From contig NZ_JALHBS010000053.1 in the NCBI RefSeq assembly GCF_024195285.1, forward strand, positions 17,636 to 81,635: a DNA stretch of 64,000 bases, read 5' to 3'. The DNA comes from Aurantimonas marianensis (GTDB lineage: Bacteria; Pseudomonadota; Alphaproteobacteria; Rhizobiales; Rhizobiaceae). Position numbers and translations under genes: made by a program. Positions 26,899 to 36,110 of the stretch are shown piece after piece. A model generated the notes under the pieces. That model was not told the origin of the DNA. It made no database searches and saw only the letters and a list, made by a program, of their open reading frames with translations. Position 1 is the first letter of the stretch, and the number at the start of each line of letters is the position of its first letter.

Positions 26899-27909
26899 AT
26901 GACGATGATGCAGCCCCAGGAGGCGCCCCTCAGCAACGACGCGGTCATCGCGATGGCGGAAACCGCGCTCGCCGATATCGCCAAGGTGCGCGATTCGGTC
27001 GGTCGGGTCATCTTCGGCCAGGAAAGCGTCGTCGAACAAAGCCTCATCGCCATCCTCGCCGGCGGCCACGCGCTACTCGTCGGCGTGCCGGGCCTTGCCA
27101 AGACCAAGCTCGTCGACACGCTCGGCGTCGCCCTCGGCCTCGACGCGCGACGCATCCAGTTCACGCCGGACCTGATGCCGTCGGACATCGTCGGCACCGA
27201 GGTGATGGACCAGGACGAAACCGGACGTCGGTCCTTCCGCTATGTGAAGGGGCCGGTCTTCGCCCAGCTCCTGATGGCCGACGAGATCAACCGCGCCTCG
27301 CCGCGCACCCAGTCGGCGTTGCTGCAGGCGATGCAGGAGTATCACGTCACGGTCGCCGGCGAGCGCCACGACCTTCCGGCGCCGTTCCACGTGCTCGCCA
27401 CGCAAAACCCGCTTGAGCAGGAAGGCACCTATCCGCTGCCGGAAGCCCAACTCGACCGCTTCCTGATGCAGGTCGACGTGTATTATCCCGACATCGCGGC
27501 CGAGCGCCGCATCCTCGTGGAGACGACCGGCAACGCCGACCAGTCGGCCGAGCCGGTGATGACCGCCGAGCGCCTGCGCGAAATCCAGTCGCTCATCCGC
27601 CGCATGCCGGTCGCCGAGAGCGTCGTCGAGGCGATTCTCCAACTGGTGCGTTCGGCGCGTCCGGGCAATGGCAGCAGCCACGCCGACACCCATGTCGCCT
27701 GGGGTCCTGGCCCGCGCGCGTCGCAGGCGCTGATGACCTGCGTCAGGGCGCGAGCGCTCTATGACGGCCGCCTCGCCCCCTCGATCGACGACGTCATGGC
27801 GCTGGCCGAGCCGATTCTACAGCACCGCATGGCACTTAATTTCGCGGCTCGGGCCGAGGGTATGAGCGTGCGCGACGTCATCGGCGCGCTGAAGCGCGAC
27901 GCGGCCTAG
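26899..27909 (+). CDS. MoxR-family AAA+ ATPase
   Basis: A 336-residue MoxR-type AAA+ protein: Walker A GVPGLAKT (62-69), Walker B LLMADEINRASPRTQSALLQ, sensor-1 VLATQNPLEQEGTYPLPEAQ and sensor-2 region. Such ATPases act as chaperones for neighbouring von Willebrand/DUF58 proteins. ATG 26899 is chosen because GGAG is 8 bases upstream; the longer frame from 26782 starts in Arg/Ser-rich residues. First gene of a four-gene operon; a broadly conserved operon of this kind in Rhizobium leguminosarum is linked to cell-envelope integrity. Confidence 0.93.
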   Translation: MTMMQPQEAPLSNDAVIAMAETALADIAKVRDSVGRVIFGQESVVEQSLIAILAGGHALLVGVPGLAKTKLVDTLGVALGLDARRIQFTPDLMPSDIVGTEVMDQDETGRRSFRYVKGPVFAQLLMADEINRASPRTQSALLQAMQEYHVTVAGERHDLPAPFHVLATQNPLEQEGTYPLPEAQLDRFLMQVDVYYPDIAAERRILVETTGNADQSAEPVMTAERLREIQSLIRRMPVAESVVEAILQLVRSARPGNGSSHADTHVAWGPGPRASQALMTCVRARALYDGRLAPSIDDVMALAEPILQHRMALNFAARAEGMSVRDVIGALKRDAA

Positions 27910-27922
27910 GGCGGCCGCCGCG

Positions 27923-28849
27923 ATGCCGATCGGCTCGAGCGTCGACCTCACCAACGCGCCGGAAGCCCTCGTGCGAGCGCGCCAGCGCGCAGCGCTGATG
28001 CCCGACCTTCTGGTCGAGGCACGGCGCGTGGTCGCGACCGTGATTGCCGGATGGCACGGACGGCGCCGGCGCGGCGTCGGCGAGAATTTCTGGCAGTTCC
28101 GCCCCTTCGTCGATGGCGAACAGGTCTCGCGCATCGACTGGCGGCGCTCGGCCCGCGACGACCATGTCTATCTGCGCGACCGCGAATGGGAGGCGGCCCA
28201 GACCGTCTGGCTGTGGGCGGACCCGTCGCCGTCGATGCGCTACCAGTCGAAGGACGCGCCGGTCTCGAAGGAATCCCGCGCCCTGGTGATCGTCCTTGCG
28301 CTGGCCGAAATCCTGGCGCGCTCCGGCGAGCGGATCGGCTATCCGGGTGTCATCGATCCGATTTCGGCGCGCAACGCCGCCGAGCGGATCGCCGCGGCGC
28401 TGCTCAACAGCCGGCCGGACGACCCGTTCCCACCGGACGATCGGCTGAAGCGCTTTACCGAACTCGTCATCGTCAGCGATCTGCTCGATCCGGTCGACGA
28501 CATCATCGCCCGTATCGATCGCCTCGGCCGGCACGGCGTCAAGGGCCACGTGATCATGGTCGCGGATCCCGCCGAGGAAGTCTTTCCCTATGCCGGGCGC
28601 ACCGAGTTCCGCGATCCGGAGACCGGGATGAAGCTGACCGCCGGCCGGGCCGAGACCCTGCGCGAGGACTACACGACGCTTTACAAGGCCCGGCGCGAGC
28701 ACATCGCCGAACATTGCCGACGGCTGGGCTGGAGCTTCATCGCCCACCGCACCGACCGTCTGGCTTCGGAAGCGCTCGTCGCCGTCCACGGCCGGCTGAG
28801 CGGTGCGCCGCAGGTCATGGGACCGCGATCGAAGGAGCCCGCGGCATGA
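27923..28849 (+). CDS. DUF58 / von Willebrand-like protein of the MoxR operon
   Basis: A 308-residue DUF58 protein. The conserved core VGENFWQFRPFVDGEQVSRI followed by DWRRSARDDHVYLRDREWE precedes a VWA-like fold with WLWADPSPSMRY (Asp-x-Ser-x-Ser-type metal site). DUF58 proteins are the usual clients or partners of MoxR ATPases. It starts 13 bases after the MoxR stop, and its stop overlaps the next gene by 4 bases, so all four genes are co-translated. Confidence 0.92.
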   Translation: MPIGSSVDLTNAPEALVRARQRAALMPDLLVEARRVVATVIAGWHGRRRRGVGENFWQFRPFVDGEQVSRIDWRRSARDDHVYLRDREWEAAQTVWLWADPSPSMRYQSKDAPVSKESRALVIVLALAEILARSGERIGYPGVIDPISARNAAERIAAALLNSRPDDPFPPDDRLKRFTELVIVSDLLDPVDDIIARIDRLGRHGVKGHVIMVADPAEEVFPYAGRTEFRDPETGMKLTAGRAETLREDYTTLYKARREHIAEHCRRLGWSFIAHRTDRLASEALVAVHGRLSGAPQVMGPRSKEPAA

Positions 28850-31713
28850 TTGGCGGCCTCGCTTTGTCCTTCGGCGCACCGCTGGTGCTGTTCGGCCTTC
28901 TGGCGCTGCCGGTGATCTGGTGGCTGCTGAAGCTGACACCACCGCGTCCGCAGACGGAGACCTTCCCGCCGCTGCGAATCCTGCAGGATATCCTGAAAAG
29001 CGAGGAGACGCCGTCGAAGAGCCCGTGGTGGCTGACGCTGCTTCGGCTGCTGCTGGCTGCGCTGATCATTTTCGCGCTCGCCGCGCCAACGCTGAATCCG
29101 CGCGAAAACCAGCTGTCGGGCGATGGCCTGTTGGCGCTGCTGATCGACAATGGCTGGGCGAGCGGCGGCGACTGGGACGAGCGCCGCGCGGCGGCCGAAG
29201 GCCTGATCCGCGAGGCGGGCGAGGCCGGCCGGCCGATTTCGCTCGCCTTCACGGCGGAAGGCCCGAGCGACGACGCGACGCCGGTCGAGGCGGCAACGGC
29301 GCTCGAACGGCTGGCCGCCACTGCACCGCACCCGGTCCCGACCGACCGGGCGGCGGCGGCCGAAAGGATGGCGACGGCGCTCGCGGGCAACGGGCTGGGC
29401 TCGCTGGCCTTCCTCACCGACGGCCTGGACAGCGAGGAGACGGCGACAGCGGCGCGGACCCTGGCCGCGCTCGCGCCATCCCAGGCGATCGTCTACGCGC
29501 CAAGCACCGAGGGGCTGGTCGGGCTGACCAGCGCCGACAATTCGACCGAAGCGCTGGTCGTCAAAGCCGTGCGGCCGACCGGTGGCGCGGAATCCAGAAC
29601 TTTCACCCTGCGCGCCGTGGATGGACAGGGCCGCGAGATCGGCCGCGCCCGGCTGGAATTCGGCGCCGGTGACGGCACCGCCGAAGCACGCTTCGCGATC
29701 CCGGTGGAACTGCGCAACGACATCGCCCGGCTGGAAGTCGATGGCGCGAGCGACGCAGGCGCCGTGCGGCTGGTCGATGACAGCTTCCGGCGCCGCCGGG
29801 TCGCGCTGGTGTCGGGGGAATCCGCCGACCTCGCGCAGCCACTCCTGTCGCCGCTCTACTACATCACCCGGGCGCTGGAGCCCTTCGCCGATCTCGCGCG
29901 GCCCGACAGTGCCGATCTCGCCGAGGCCATTCCATCGCTTCTGGAGCGTCGCCCCTCGGTGGTGGTCCTCGCCGACATCGGCGTCCTGCCCGAGACGGCC
30001 GAAACCGCCCTGCAAAAATTCGTCGAGGACGGCGGCTACCTGGTGCGCTTCGCCGGGCCGCGGCTGGCGGCAACCACCGGCGAAGACCGGCTGGCGCCGG
30101 TGCGGTTGCGCACCGGCGAGCGCCAGCTCGGCGGCGCCATGTCCTGGTCGGAGCCGCAGAAGATCGCGCCGCTGGCGGCCGAAAGCCCGTTCGCGGGGAT
30201 CACGGTTCCCGAGGACGTCACCGTCACGCGGCAGATCCTCGCCGAGCCCTCCGTCGATCTCGCCGGCAAGACCTGGGCGAGCCTTGTCGACGGCACGCCG
30301 CTCGTGACCGCCGAGTCCCTCGGCGCCGGGACGATCGTCCTCTTCCACGTCACCGCCGAAGCAACCTGGTCGAACTTGCCGATCTCGGGCGCCTTCGTCG
30401 ACATGCTGCGCCGGATCGTCACCCTGTCGCGGGCGAGCGCGAATACAACCGACGGACGCACGGCGGCCGACAGCCTGCCGCCCTATCGCGTTCTCGACGG
30501 CCAGGGCCGTCTGGTGGGTCCGGGCGCCGACGTGCAGCCGCTGCAACTCGTCGCGGAGGGGCCGCAGCCGGTGACGCTGCAAAACCCGCCGGGTCTTTAC
30601 GGCACCGAGGACGGCTATATCGCCCACAATCTCTTGCCGGCGGCCACCGAACTGAAGCCCCTGCCTGCGCTCGATCTCGGCGCGCCTTTGCAGTCGCGCG
30701 GCTATGGCGGCGAGGACGCGGTCGATCTGACGCCCTGGCTGTTCGCCGCCGCGCTGGTGTTGTTCGCGCTCGATGCGCTGGCGCTTCTCTGGCTGAACGG
30801 GGCTTTCTCGCGGATCGGGTCGGCTCTCGCCAACCGCCGGTCGGCCGCGCTGCCGGTGGTCGCCCTTGTGGCGGCCGTGGCGCTCGCCGCGTCGGCGAGC
30901 CCTGGCTTCGCACAAGCGCCCGAAGCCGCCGCCACGAGGGGTGTCCCTGACTTCACCTTCGACGTCGAAAAGGCGATCGCGGCCACCGAAACCACCCATC
31001 TCGCCTATGTCGAAACCGGCGATCCGGCGACCGACGACATCTCCCGCGCCGGCCTCTCGGGCCTGACGCAATACATCGCGGCCAAGACCGCGCTGGAGCC
31101 GGGCGAGCCGATCGGAGTCGACATCGCCGCCGACGAACTCGCCTTCTATCCGATCATCTACTGGCCGATCGACCCCGCCGCGCCGATGCCCGACCAGAGA
31201 GCGGTGAGCCGGATCGACGCTTACATGAAACAGGGCGGCACGGTCCTTTTCGACGTCGCCGACGATACGCTGTCGGGCCTATCCGGCGGCGGCGTCTCGG
31301 CCGGCCAGCGGCGGCTGCGCGATATCCTCGCCGATCTCGACATCCCGCCGCTGGAGCCGGTGCCGTCGGATCACGTATTGACCAAGGCGTTCTACATCAT
31401 GGGCGACTTTCCGGGCCGGCACACCGGGTCCGACCTCTGGGTGGAATCGTTGGTGCGCGACGCGGACGGGGCCTCGCGGCCGGCGCGCGGCGGTGACGGC
31501 GTATCCTCGATCATGATCACCGCCAACGATCTCGCCAGCGCCTGGGCGGTCGACGAACAGGGTCTGTTCCTGTTTCCGACGGATTCGTCCGACCCCTCGC
31601 AGCGCGAATACGCCTACCGGGCGGGGGTCAACATCGTGATGTATGTGCTCACCGGCAACTACAAGGCCGATCAGGTGCATGTGCCGGCGCTCCTGGAAAG
31701 GCTCGGCCAATGA
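28846..31713 (+). CDS. Large membrane protein with BatA-like N-terminus and DUF4159 domain
   Basis: A 955-residue inner-membrane protein. Residues 1-80 hold two membrane helices with the BatA-type signature LPVIWWLLKLTPPRPQTETF; a long periplasmic or cytoplasmic middle with degenerate VWA-like folds follows; further helices occur at about 628-645 and 660-680; residues 700-955 form DUF4159 with ELAFYPIIYWPIDPAAPMPD. ATG 28846 overlaps the DUF58 stop (ATGA); much longer in-frame readings from 28051 run through the DUF58 gene and are rejected. Confidence 0.92.
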   Translation: MIGGLALSFGAPLVLFGLLALPVIWWLLKLTPPRPQTETFPPLRILQDILKSEETPSKSPWWLTLLRLLLAALIIFALAAPTLNPRENQLSGDGLLALLIDNGWASGGDWDERRAAAEGLIREAGEAGRPISLAFTAEGPSDDATPVEAATALERLAATAPHPVPTDRAAAAERMATALAGNGLGSLAFLTDGLDSEETATAARTLAALAPSQAIVYAPSTEGLVGLTSADNSTEALVVKAVRPTGGAESRTFTLRAVDGQGREIGRARLEFGAGDGTAEARFAIPVELRNDIARLEVDGASDAGAVRLVDDSFRRRRVALVSGESADLAQPLLSPLYYITRALEPFADLARPDSADLAEAIPSLLERRPSVVVLADIGVLPETAETALQKFVEDGGYLVRFAGPRLAATTGEDRLAPVRLRTGERQLGGAMSWSEPQKIAPLAAESPFAGITVPEDVTVTRQILAEPSVDLAGKTWASLVDGTPLVTAESLGAGTIVLFHVTAEATWSNLPISGAFVDMLRRIVTLSRASANTTDGRTAADSLPPYRVLDGQGRLVGPGADVQPLQLVAEGPQPVTLQNPPGLYGTEDGYIAHNLLPAATELKPLPALDLGAPLQSRGYGGEDAVDLTPWLFAAALVLFALDALALLWLNGAFSRIGSALANRRSAALPVVALVAAVALAASASPGFAQAPEAAATRGVPDFTFDVEKAIAATETTHLAYVETGDPATDDISRAGLSGLTQYIAAKTALEPGEPIGVDIAADELAFYPIIYWPIDPAAPMPDQRAVSRIDAYMKQGGTVLFDVADDTLSGLSGGGVSAGQRRLRDILADLDIPPLEPVPSDHVLTKAFYIMGDFPGRHTGSDLWVESLVRDADGASRPARGGDGVSSIMITANDLASAWAVDEQGLFLFPTDSSDPSQREYAYRAGVNIVMYVLTGNYKADQVHVPALLERLGQ

Positions 31714-33791
31714 CCTGGTCGATCGACTTCGCGCCGTTCTTCTCCTGGACGGTGATCGCCATCCTGGCGGTGCCGACGGTTATTCTGGCGCTGGCGCTGA
31801 TCCTTGCCCGGATGCGCGGCGCGGTCGTCCGTATCCTGGCCATCGCCGCGCTGCTGCTGGCGCTGCTCAACCCGGTCGTGCTTCGCGAGGAGCGCGACCC
31901 CTTGAAGAGCGTCGTCGCGCTCGTCCTCGACCGCAGCCAGAGCCAGACGATCGGCGAGCGCGCGGCCCAGACCGACGCGGCCGAGGCGGCGCTGAAGGAG
32001 AGCCTCGCCCGCTATCCGGAGTTTGAGGTCCGCACGGTCGAAGCACGCTCGGGCAATGCGCCCTCCAGCGACGCGACCACCGCCCTGTTCGGCGCGCTCG
32101 CGGGCGCGCTCAAGGACGTCGCGCCGGCGCGGGTGGCCGGCGCGATCATGGTCACCGACGGCCAGATCCACGACATTCCCGCTGACGCGCAGGCGCTCGG
32201 CTTCGACGCGCCGGTCCACGGCCTCGTCACCGGCCGGCCGGACGAGTTCGACCGCCGCCTCGAGGTGACGACCAGCCCGCGCTTCGGTCTCGTCGACGAG
32301 GACCAGAGGCTGCGCTACCGGGTCATCGAGGAAGGCCCGAAAGCCTCGGATGCGCCGGTCGAGGTGCAGATCTTCCTCAATGGCGACCTGATCGCGCGCG
32401 AACAGGCCCGCCCCGGCAGCGAGGCCGAATTCACCTTCCAGCTGCCGCGCTCCGGCAAGAACATCCTGGAACTCTCCGCCGCCCGCGATCCGGGCGAGAT
32501 CACCCCGGTTAACAACCGGGCGATCGCCGTGGTCGACGGCATTCGCGAGAATTTGCGGGTGCTGCTGGTTTCCGGCGAGCCGCACGCGGGCGAGCGCACC
32601 TGGCGCAACCTCCTGAAGTCGGACGCCGCCGTCGATCTCGTCCATTTCACCATCCTGCGCCCGCCCGAGAAGCAGGACGGCACGCCGATCGACCAGTTGT
32701 CGCTGATCGCCTTTCCGACCCGCGAACTCTTCGTGGAGAAGATCGACGATTTCGACCTGATCATCTTCGATCGCTATCAGGAGCGCGGCGTGCTGCCAGC
32801 GCTGTATTTCGATTACATCGCCCAATATGTCGAAAACGGCGGGGCGATGCTGATCGCCGCCGGGCCGGAATATGCCGGCAACGACAGCGTCGCGAGCACG
32901 CCGCTGCAGGCGGTGCTGCCGGCGATGCCGACCGGCGGGGTCGAAAAGCGGGCGTTTTATCCAGAGGTCTCCGAACTCGGCCGCAAGCATCCGGTCACTC
33001 GGAACCTGCCTGGCTCGAACAGCGAACCGCCGGACTGGAGCCCGTGGTTCCGCTCGATCGACGTCGGCGAACCCGAGGGCGAGACGGTGATGAATGGGCC
33101 GGACGGCAAGCCGCTCCTCGTCCTGAACCGGGTCGAGGAAGGCCGCATCGCGCTGCTTCTGTCCGATCACGAGTGGCTGTGGTCGCGCGGCTTCGAGGGT
33201 GGCGGCCCGCATGTGGCGCTGTTCCGGCGCCTTGCCCACTGGCTGATGAAGGAGCCGGAGCTGGAGGAAGAGGCGTTGGACGCCGAGGCGCGCGGCTCCG
33301 ACCTTCTCGTCACCCGCCAGACGATCGGCGAGGAACCAGGTCCCGCGACGGTGCTGACGCCGTCCGGCGAGGCGGTCAGCGTGCCGATGGAGGAAGTCGG
33401 CGCCGGCCGCTACGAGGGCGTCCTGGAGACCGACGAATTGGGGCTGTTCCAGGCGGCGAATGGCGACCTGCGCGCTCTGGCCAATGTCGGGCCGGTCAAT
33501 CCGCGCGAATATCGCGAGGCGATTTCCACGGTCGAGAAGCTGGAACCGATCGCGGACGCGACGCGCGGCAGCGTCCGCCGGCTGGCCGGGTCGTCGGGCG
33601 ACATCGATGTGCCGCGCATCGTGCCGGTCAGCGGCCGGGCGAGCGCCGACGGGCGCGACTGGATCGGCCTGCGGAAAACCGAGGAGACGGTGCTCCGGGG
33701 CGTCGACCGCACGCCGCTCTTTGCCGGCTTCCTCGGCCTGGCGGTGCTGCTGCTGGCGCTCTCGGCGACCTGGTATCGCGAGGGGCGGTAA
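31710..33791 (+). CDS. Membrane protein with glutamine-amidotransferase-like domain, last gene of the MoxR operon
   Basis: A 693-residue protein with two N-terminal membrane helices (about residues 10-33 and 43-60), a VWA-like segment beginning VVALVLDRSQSQT, an internal glutamine-amidotransferase-like region (about 270-480, including LRVLLVSGEPHAGERTWRNL) and a C-terminal helix (about 670-686). No catalytic Cys-His-Glu triad is evident, so this region is probably structural. Its start overlaps the DUF4159 stop by ATGA. Together with the three upstream genes it forms an envelope-associated complex by family context. Confidence 0.88.
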   Translation: MTWSIDFAPFFSWTVIAILAVPTVILALALILARMRGAVVRILAIAALLLALLNPVVLREERDPLKSVVALVLDRSQSQTIGERAAQTDAAEAALKESLARYPEFEVRTVEARSGNAPSSDATTALFGALAGALKDVAPARVAGAIMVTDGQIHDIPADAQALGFDAPVHGLVTGRPDEFDRRLEVTTSPRFGLVDEDQRLRYRVIEEGPKASDAPVEVQIFLNGDLIAREQARPGSEAEFTFQLPRSGKNILELSAARDPGEITPVNNRAIAVVDGIRENLRVLLVSGEPHAGERTWRNLLKSDAAVDLVHFTILRPPEKQDGTPIDQLSLIAFPTRELFVEKIDDFDLIIFDRYQERGVLPALYFDYIAQYVENGGAMLIAAGPEYAGNDSVASTPLQAVLPAMPTGGVEKRAFYPEVSELGRKHPVTRNLPGSNSEPPDWSPWFRSIDVGEPEGETVMNGPDGKPLLVLNRVEEGRIALLLSDHEWLWSRGFEGGGPHVALFRRLAHWLMKEPELEEEALDAEARGSDLLVTRQTIGEEPGPATVLTPSGEAVSVPMEEVGAGRYEGVLETDELGLFQAANGDLRALANVGPVNPREYREAISTVEKLEPIADATRGSVRRLAGSSGDIDVPRIVPVSGRASADGRDWIGLRKTEETVLRGVDRTPLFAGFLGLAVLLLALSATWYREGR

Positions 33792-33831
33792 AGCTTACTG
33801 ATTAAGCTCCGCCGCGCGCCGACCCGCCCGC

Positions 33832-34338
33832 TTAATTCTGCCGCGCACCCACCCGTCCCGAAACGCCATCGAGCGCTCCCTCGACCAATTCCAAACCCAG
33901 CAGGCGCGCCGGATCGACCGGACCCGGCATGATCACCGATCCGCGCGGCAGCGGCCGGTAGCCGAGCGGCGCGTAATAGGGCGGATCGCCGACCAGGATG
34001 ATCGAGCCCTCGCCCTTCTCCCGCGCGGCGTCGGCGGCGAGGCGCATCAGCGCCCTGCCCGCGCCCCGGTTCTTGAAGGTCGGACGCACGGCGAGCGGCC
34101 CCAGCATCAACGACGGCGTTTCGCCGATCGCGATCGGCGTCAGCCGCACCGATCCGATAATCTCGTCCTCGAAAAGCGCGACGAAGGAGAGCGAGCGATC
34201 ATGCGGCGCCATTTCGCGGACGCGCTCGGCGGCCCGCGCGAAGCGGCCGGGTCCGAACGCCTCGTCGGCAATCGCGTCGATGGTCGGGTCGTGGTCGGGG
34301 TGCTCCGGCAGATACCGGACATCGGAGAGGTGAAACAT
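33832..34338 (-). CDS. GNAT-family N-acetyltransferase
   Basis: A 168-residue acetyltransferase of the COG3153 type. Acetyl-CoA binding is marked by LGPLAVRPTFKNRGAGRALM (residues about 78-97), followed by SIILVGDPPYYAPLGYRPLP. The substrate is unknown. It converges on the MoxR operon and is divergent from the glutathionyl-hydroquinone reductase gene across about 280 bases. Confidence 0.9.
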   Translation of the reverse strand: MFHLSDVRYLPEHPDHDPTIDAIADEAFGPGRFARAAERVREMAPHDRSLSFVALFEDEIIGSVRLTPIAIGETPSLMLGPLAVRPTFKNRGAGRALMRLAADAAREKGEGSIILVGDPPYYAPLGYRPLPRGSVIMPGPVDPARLLGLELVEGALDGVSGRVGARQN

Positions 34339-34616
34339 CGAAAAGGAACCAGTTCGGGCGGACGATGGCGCCGCACACGAGACTCTCGATGCGATCGGGA
34401 AATCCGGCGGACGACGGCGGTCAATGCGCTGGGGCGCGGACCATTACTCGTCGTCGGCGAAGGATCATCGGGTTCACTCCTGAAGAAGGCGACCGCTTAG
34501 CACCGGCAAACCGCAAGGTCCAGCGTCCGTCCTGTCTCCATTGACGCTGCGTCGCACTCGGCGGCGCGGCGCCATGCCCTACCTTGCAGCCACGGCAAGG
34601 GAAAAGGGCAAGGTCA

Positions 34617-35609
34617 ATGGGATTACTGGTCGACGGAAAATGGCAGGACAAATGGTACGATACGGATTCGACCGGCGGCCGTTTCGAACGGACGACGACG
34701 ACCTTCCGTGACTGGATCACCGCCGATGGTTCGCCGGGACCGGACGGCCGGACAGCGTTCAAGGCCGAGACGGGCCGCTACCATCTCTACGTCTCTCTCG
34801 CCTGCCCCTGGGCGCACCGCACGCTGATCGCCCGCAAGCTGAAGCAGCTGGAAGACGTCATCTCGCTGTCGGTGGTCGACTATCACATGGGCGAAGAGGG
34901 CTGGGTGTTCTCCGAACGGCGCGGCGCCATGCCGGACACGGTGCTTGGCAAATCGCGGCTCTACGAGGTCTATCTTGAAGCCGATCCGTACTATACGGGC
35001 CGCGTTACGGTGCCGGTGCTGTGGGACAAGCAGACCGGGACCATCGTCAACAACGAGTCCGCCGAGATCATCCGGATATTCAACCGCGCCTTCGACGCCT
35101 GGGGCGATTCCGGCGTCGATCTCTCGCCGGAAGCGTTGCTCGACGAAATCGACGCGATCAACGCCACAATCTACGACGCCATCAACAACGGCGTCTACAA
35201 ATGCGGCTTCGCCACCACCCAGGAGGCTTACGAGGCTCCATTCCACAGGCTGTTCGCGGCGCTGGATGAGCTCGAGGCGCGGCTATCCAAACAGCGCTAT
35301 CTCGTCGCCAGCGCCGCGCCGACCGAGGCCGACTGGCGGCTGTTCACCACGCTGATCCGGTTTGACGCCGTCTATCACGGGCATTTCAAGTGCAACGAGC
35401 GGCGGATCGCCGACTATCCGAACCTCTTCGGTCACATGCTGGAACTCTACCAGACACCGGGGATCGCCGAGACGGTCGATTTCGGCCACATCAAGGGCCA
35501 CTACTACGCCAGCCACAAGACGATCAATCCGACCGGTGTCGTCCCGCTCGGGCCGGATCAGGATCTGACGGTTCCGCACGGGCGCGAGCGGCTGCGACCT
35601 CACCAGTGA
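34617..35609 (+). CDS. Glutathionyl-hydroquinone reductase (Xi-class glutathione S-transferase, YqjG/ECM4 type)
   Basis: Reduces glutathionyl-hydroquinones. The 330 residues contain the catalytic CPWAHR motif (Cys63), preceded by RYHLYVSLA, and the all-helical GST C-terminal domain with HFKCNERRIADYPNLFGHML. ATG 34617 (MGLLVDGKWQDKWYD) is preferred over TTG 34584 because AAGG lies before it and the family N-terminus fits. The 3' end overlaps the convergent Nudix gene by 10 bases. Confidence 0.93.
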   Translation: MGLLVDGKWQDKWYDTDSTGGRFERTTTTFRDWITADGSPGPDGRTAFKAETGRYHLYVSLACPWAHRTLIARKLKQLEDVISLSVVDYHMGEEGWVFSERRGAMPDTVLGKSRLYEVYLEADPYYTGRVTVPVLWDKQTGTIVNNESAEIIRIFNRAFDAWGDSGVDLSPEALLDEIDAINATIYDAINNGVYKCGFATTQEAYEAPFHRLFAALDELEARLSKQRYLVASAAPTEADWRLFTTLIRFDAVYHGHFKCNERRIADYPNLFGHMLELYQTPGIAETVDFGHIKGHYYASHKTINPTGVVPLGPDQDLTVPHGRERLRPHQ

Positions 35610-36061
35610 AGGGCGATGGCGCTGTCGCCACGAAGTTCCGATAGCCTGCGCCGCGTGCCCGGCGTGACACCGTCGGGGAGCGCGTCCAGCGCAAAGAATC
35701 CCGTCTCGGAGATTTCGGCGTCCCGCGTCTTCGGCGCCGTCTGGCGGCAGGCTCCGCAATGGTAGAACAGGACGTGGTCGCGGTTGGACGCGCTGCGATT
35801 GAAATAGACCGCGACAAGCCGCGGCACATCGAGGGGTTCGAGATTACCTTCCTCGCGAAATTCGCGCTTGAGCGCATCGACGGCGGTCTCGCCCGGATCG
35901 ACGCCGCCGCCCGGCATGTGCCAGCCCGATACATAGGTGTGGCGCACGAGAAAGACCCGCCCCGCCTCGTCGAAGGCAGCGCCCCGCACGCCGAGCGTCA
36001 TGGGGCGCGCGACGAGGTGAACGCCGTGCAGCGCCTTGAGAAGATATTTCTCTAAGAACAT
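35600..36061 (-). CDS. Nudix hydrolase
   Basis: A 153-residue Nudix protein with the box GGGVDPGETAVDALKREF then REEG, an exact GX5EX7REUXEE fit. Residues 1-20 (MFLEKYLLKALHGVHLVARP) form an amphipathic lead. The long in-frame reading to 36205 overlaps the metallophosphoesterase start and is rejected. It ends inside the preceding GST gene (convergent) and is divergent from the metallophosphoesterase gene across 50 bases. Substrate unknown. Confidence 0.9.
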   Translation of the reverse strand: MFLEKYLLKALHGVHLVARPMTLGVRGAAFDEAGRVFLVRHTYVSGWHMPGGGVDPGETAVDALKREFREEGNLEPLDVPRLVAVYFNRSASNRDHVLFYHCGACRQTAPKTRDAEISETGFFALDALPDGVTPGTRRRLSELRGDSAIALHW

Positions 36062-36110
36062 GGTCCCTCGAAAGAACACGACCCTACCAAACGCCGCCGT
36101 GTCGCCTAAG

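Noticed and set aside
28681..31071. 796-codon open frame antisense to the DUF4159 gene
   Set aside because: Gly/Arg/Gln-rich shadow without any domain.
34339..34616. Gene in the gap between the GNAT and glutathionyl-hydroquinone reductase genes
   Set aside because: Frames are short, Arg-rich and lack RBS; the gap is best read as a divergent promoter region.
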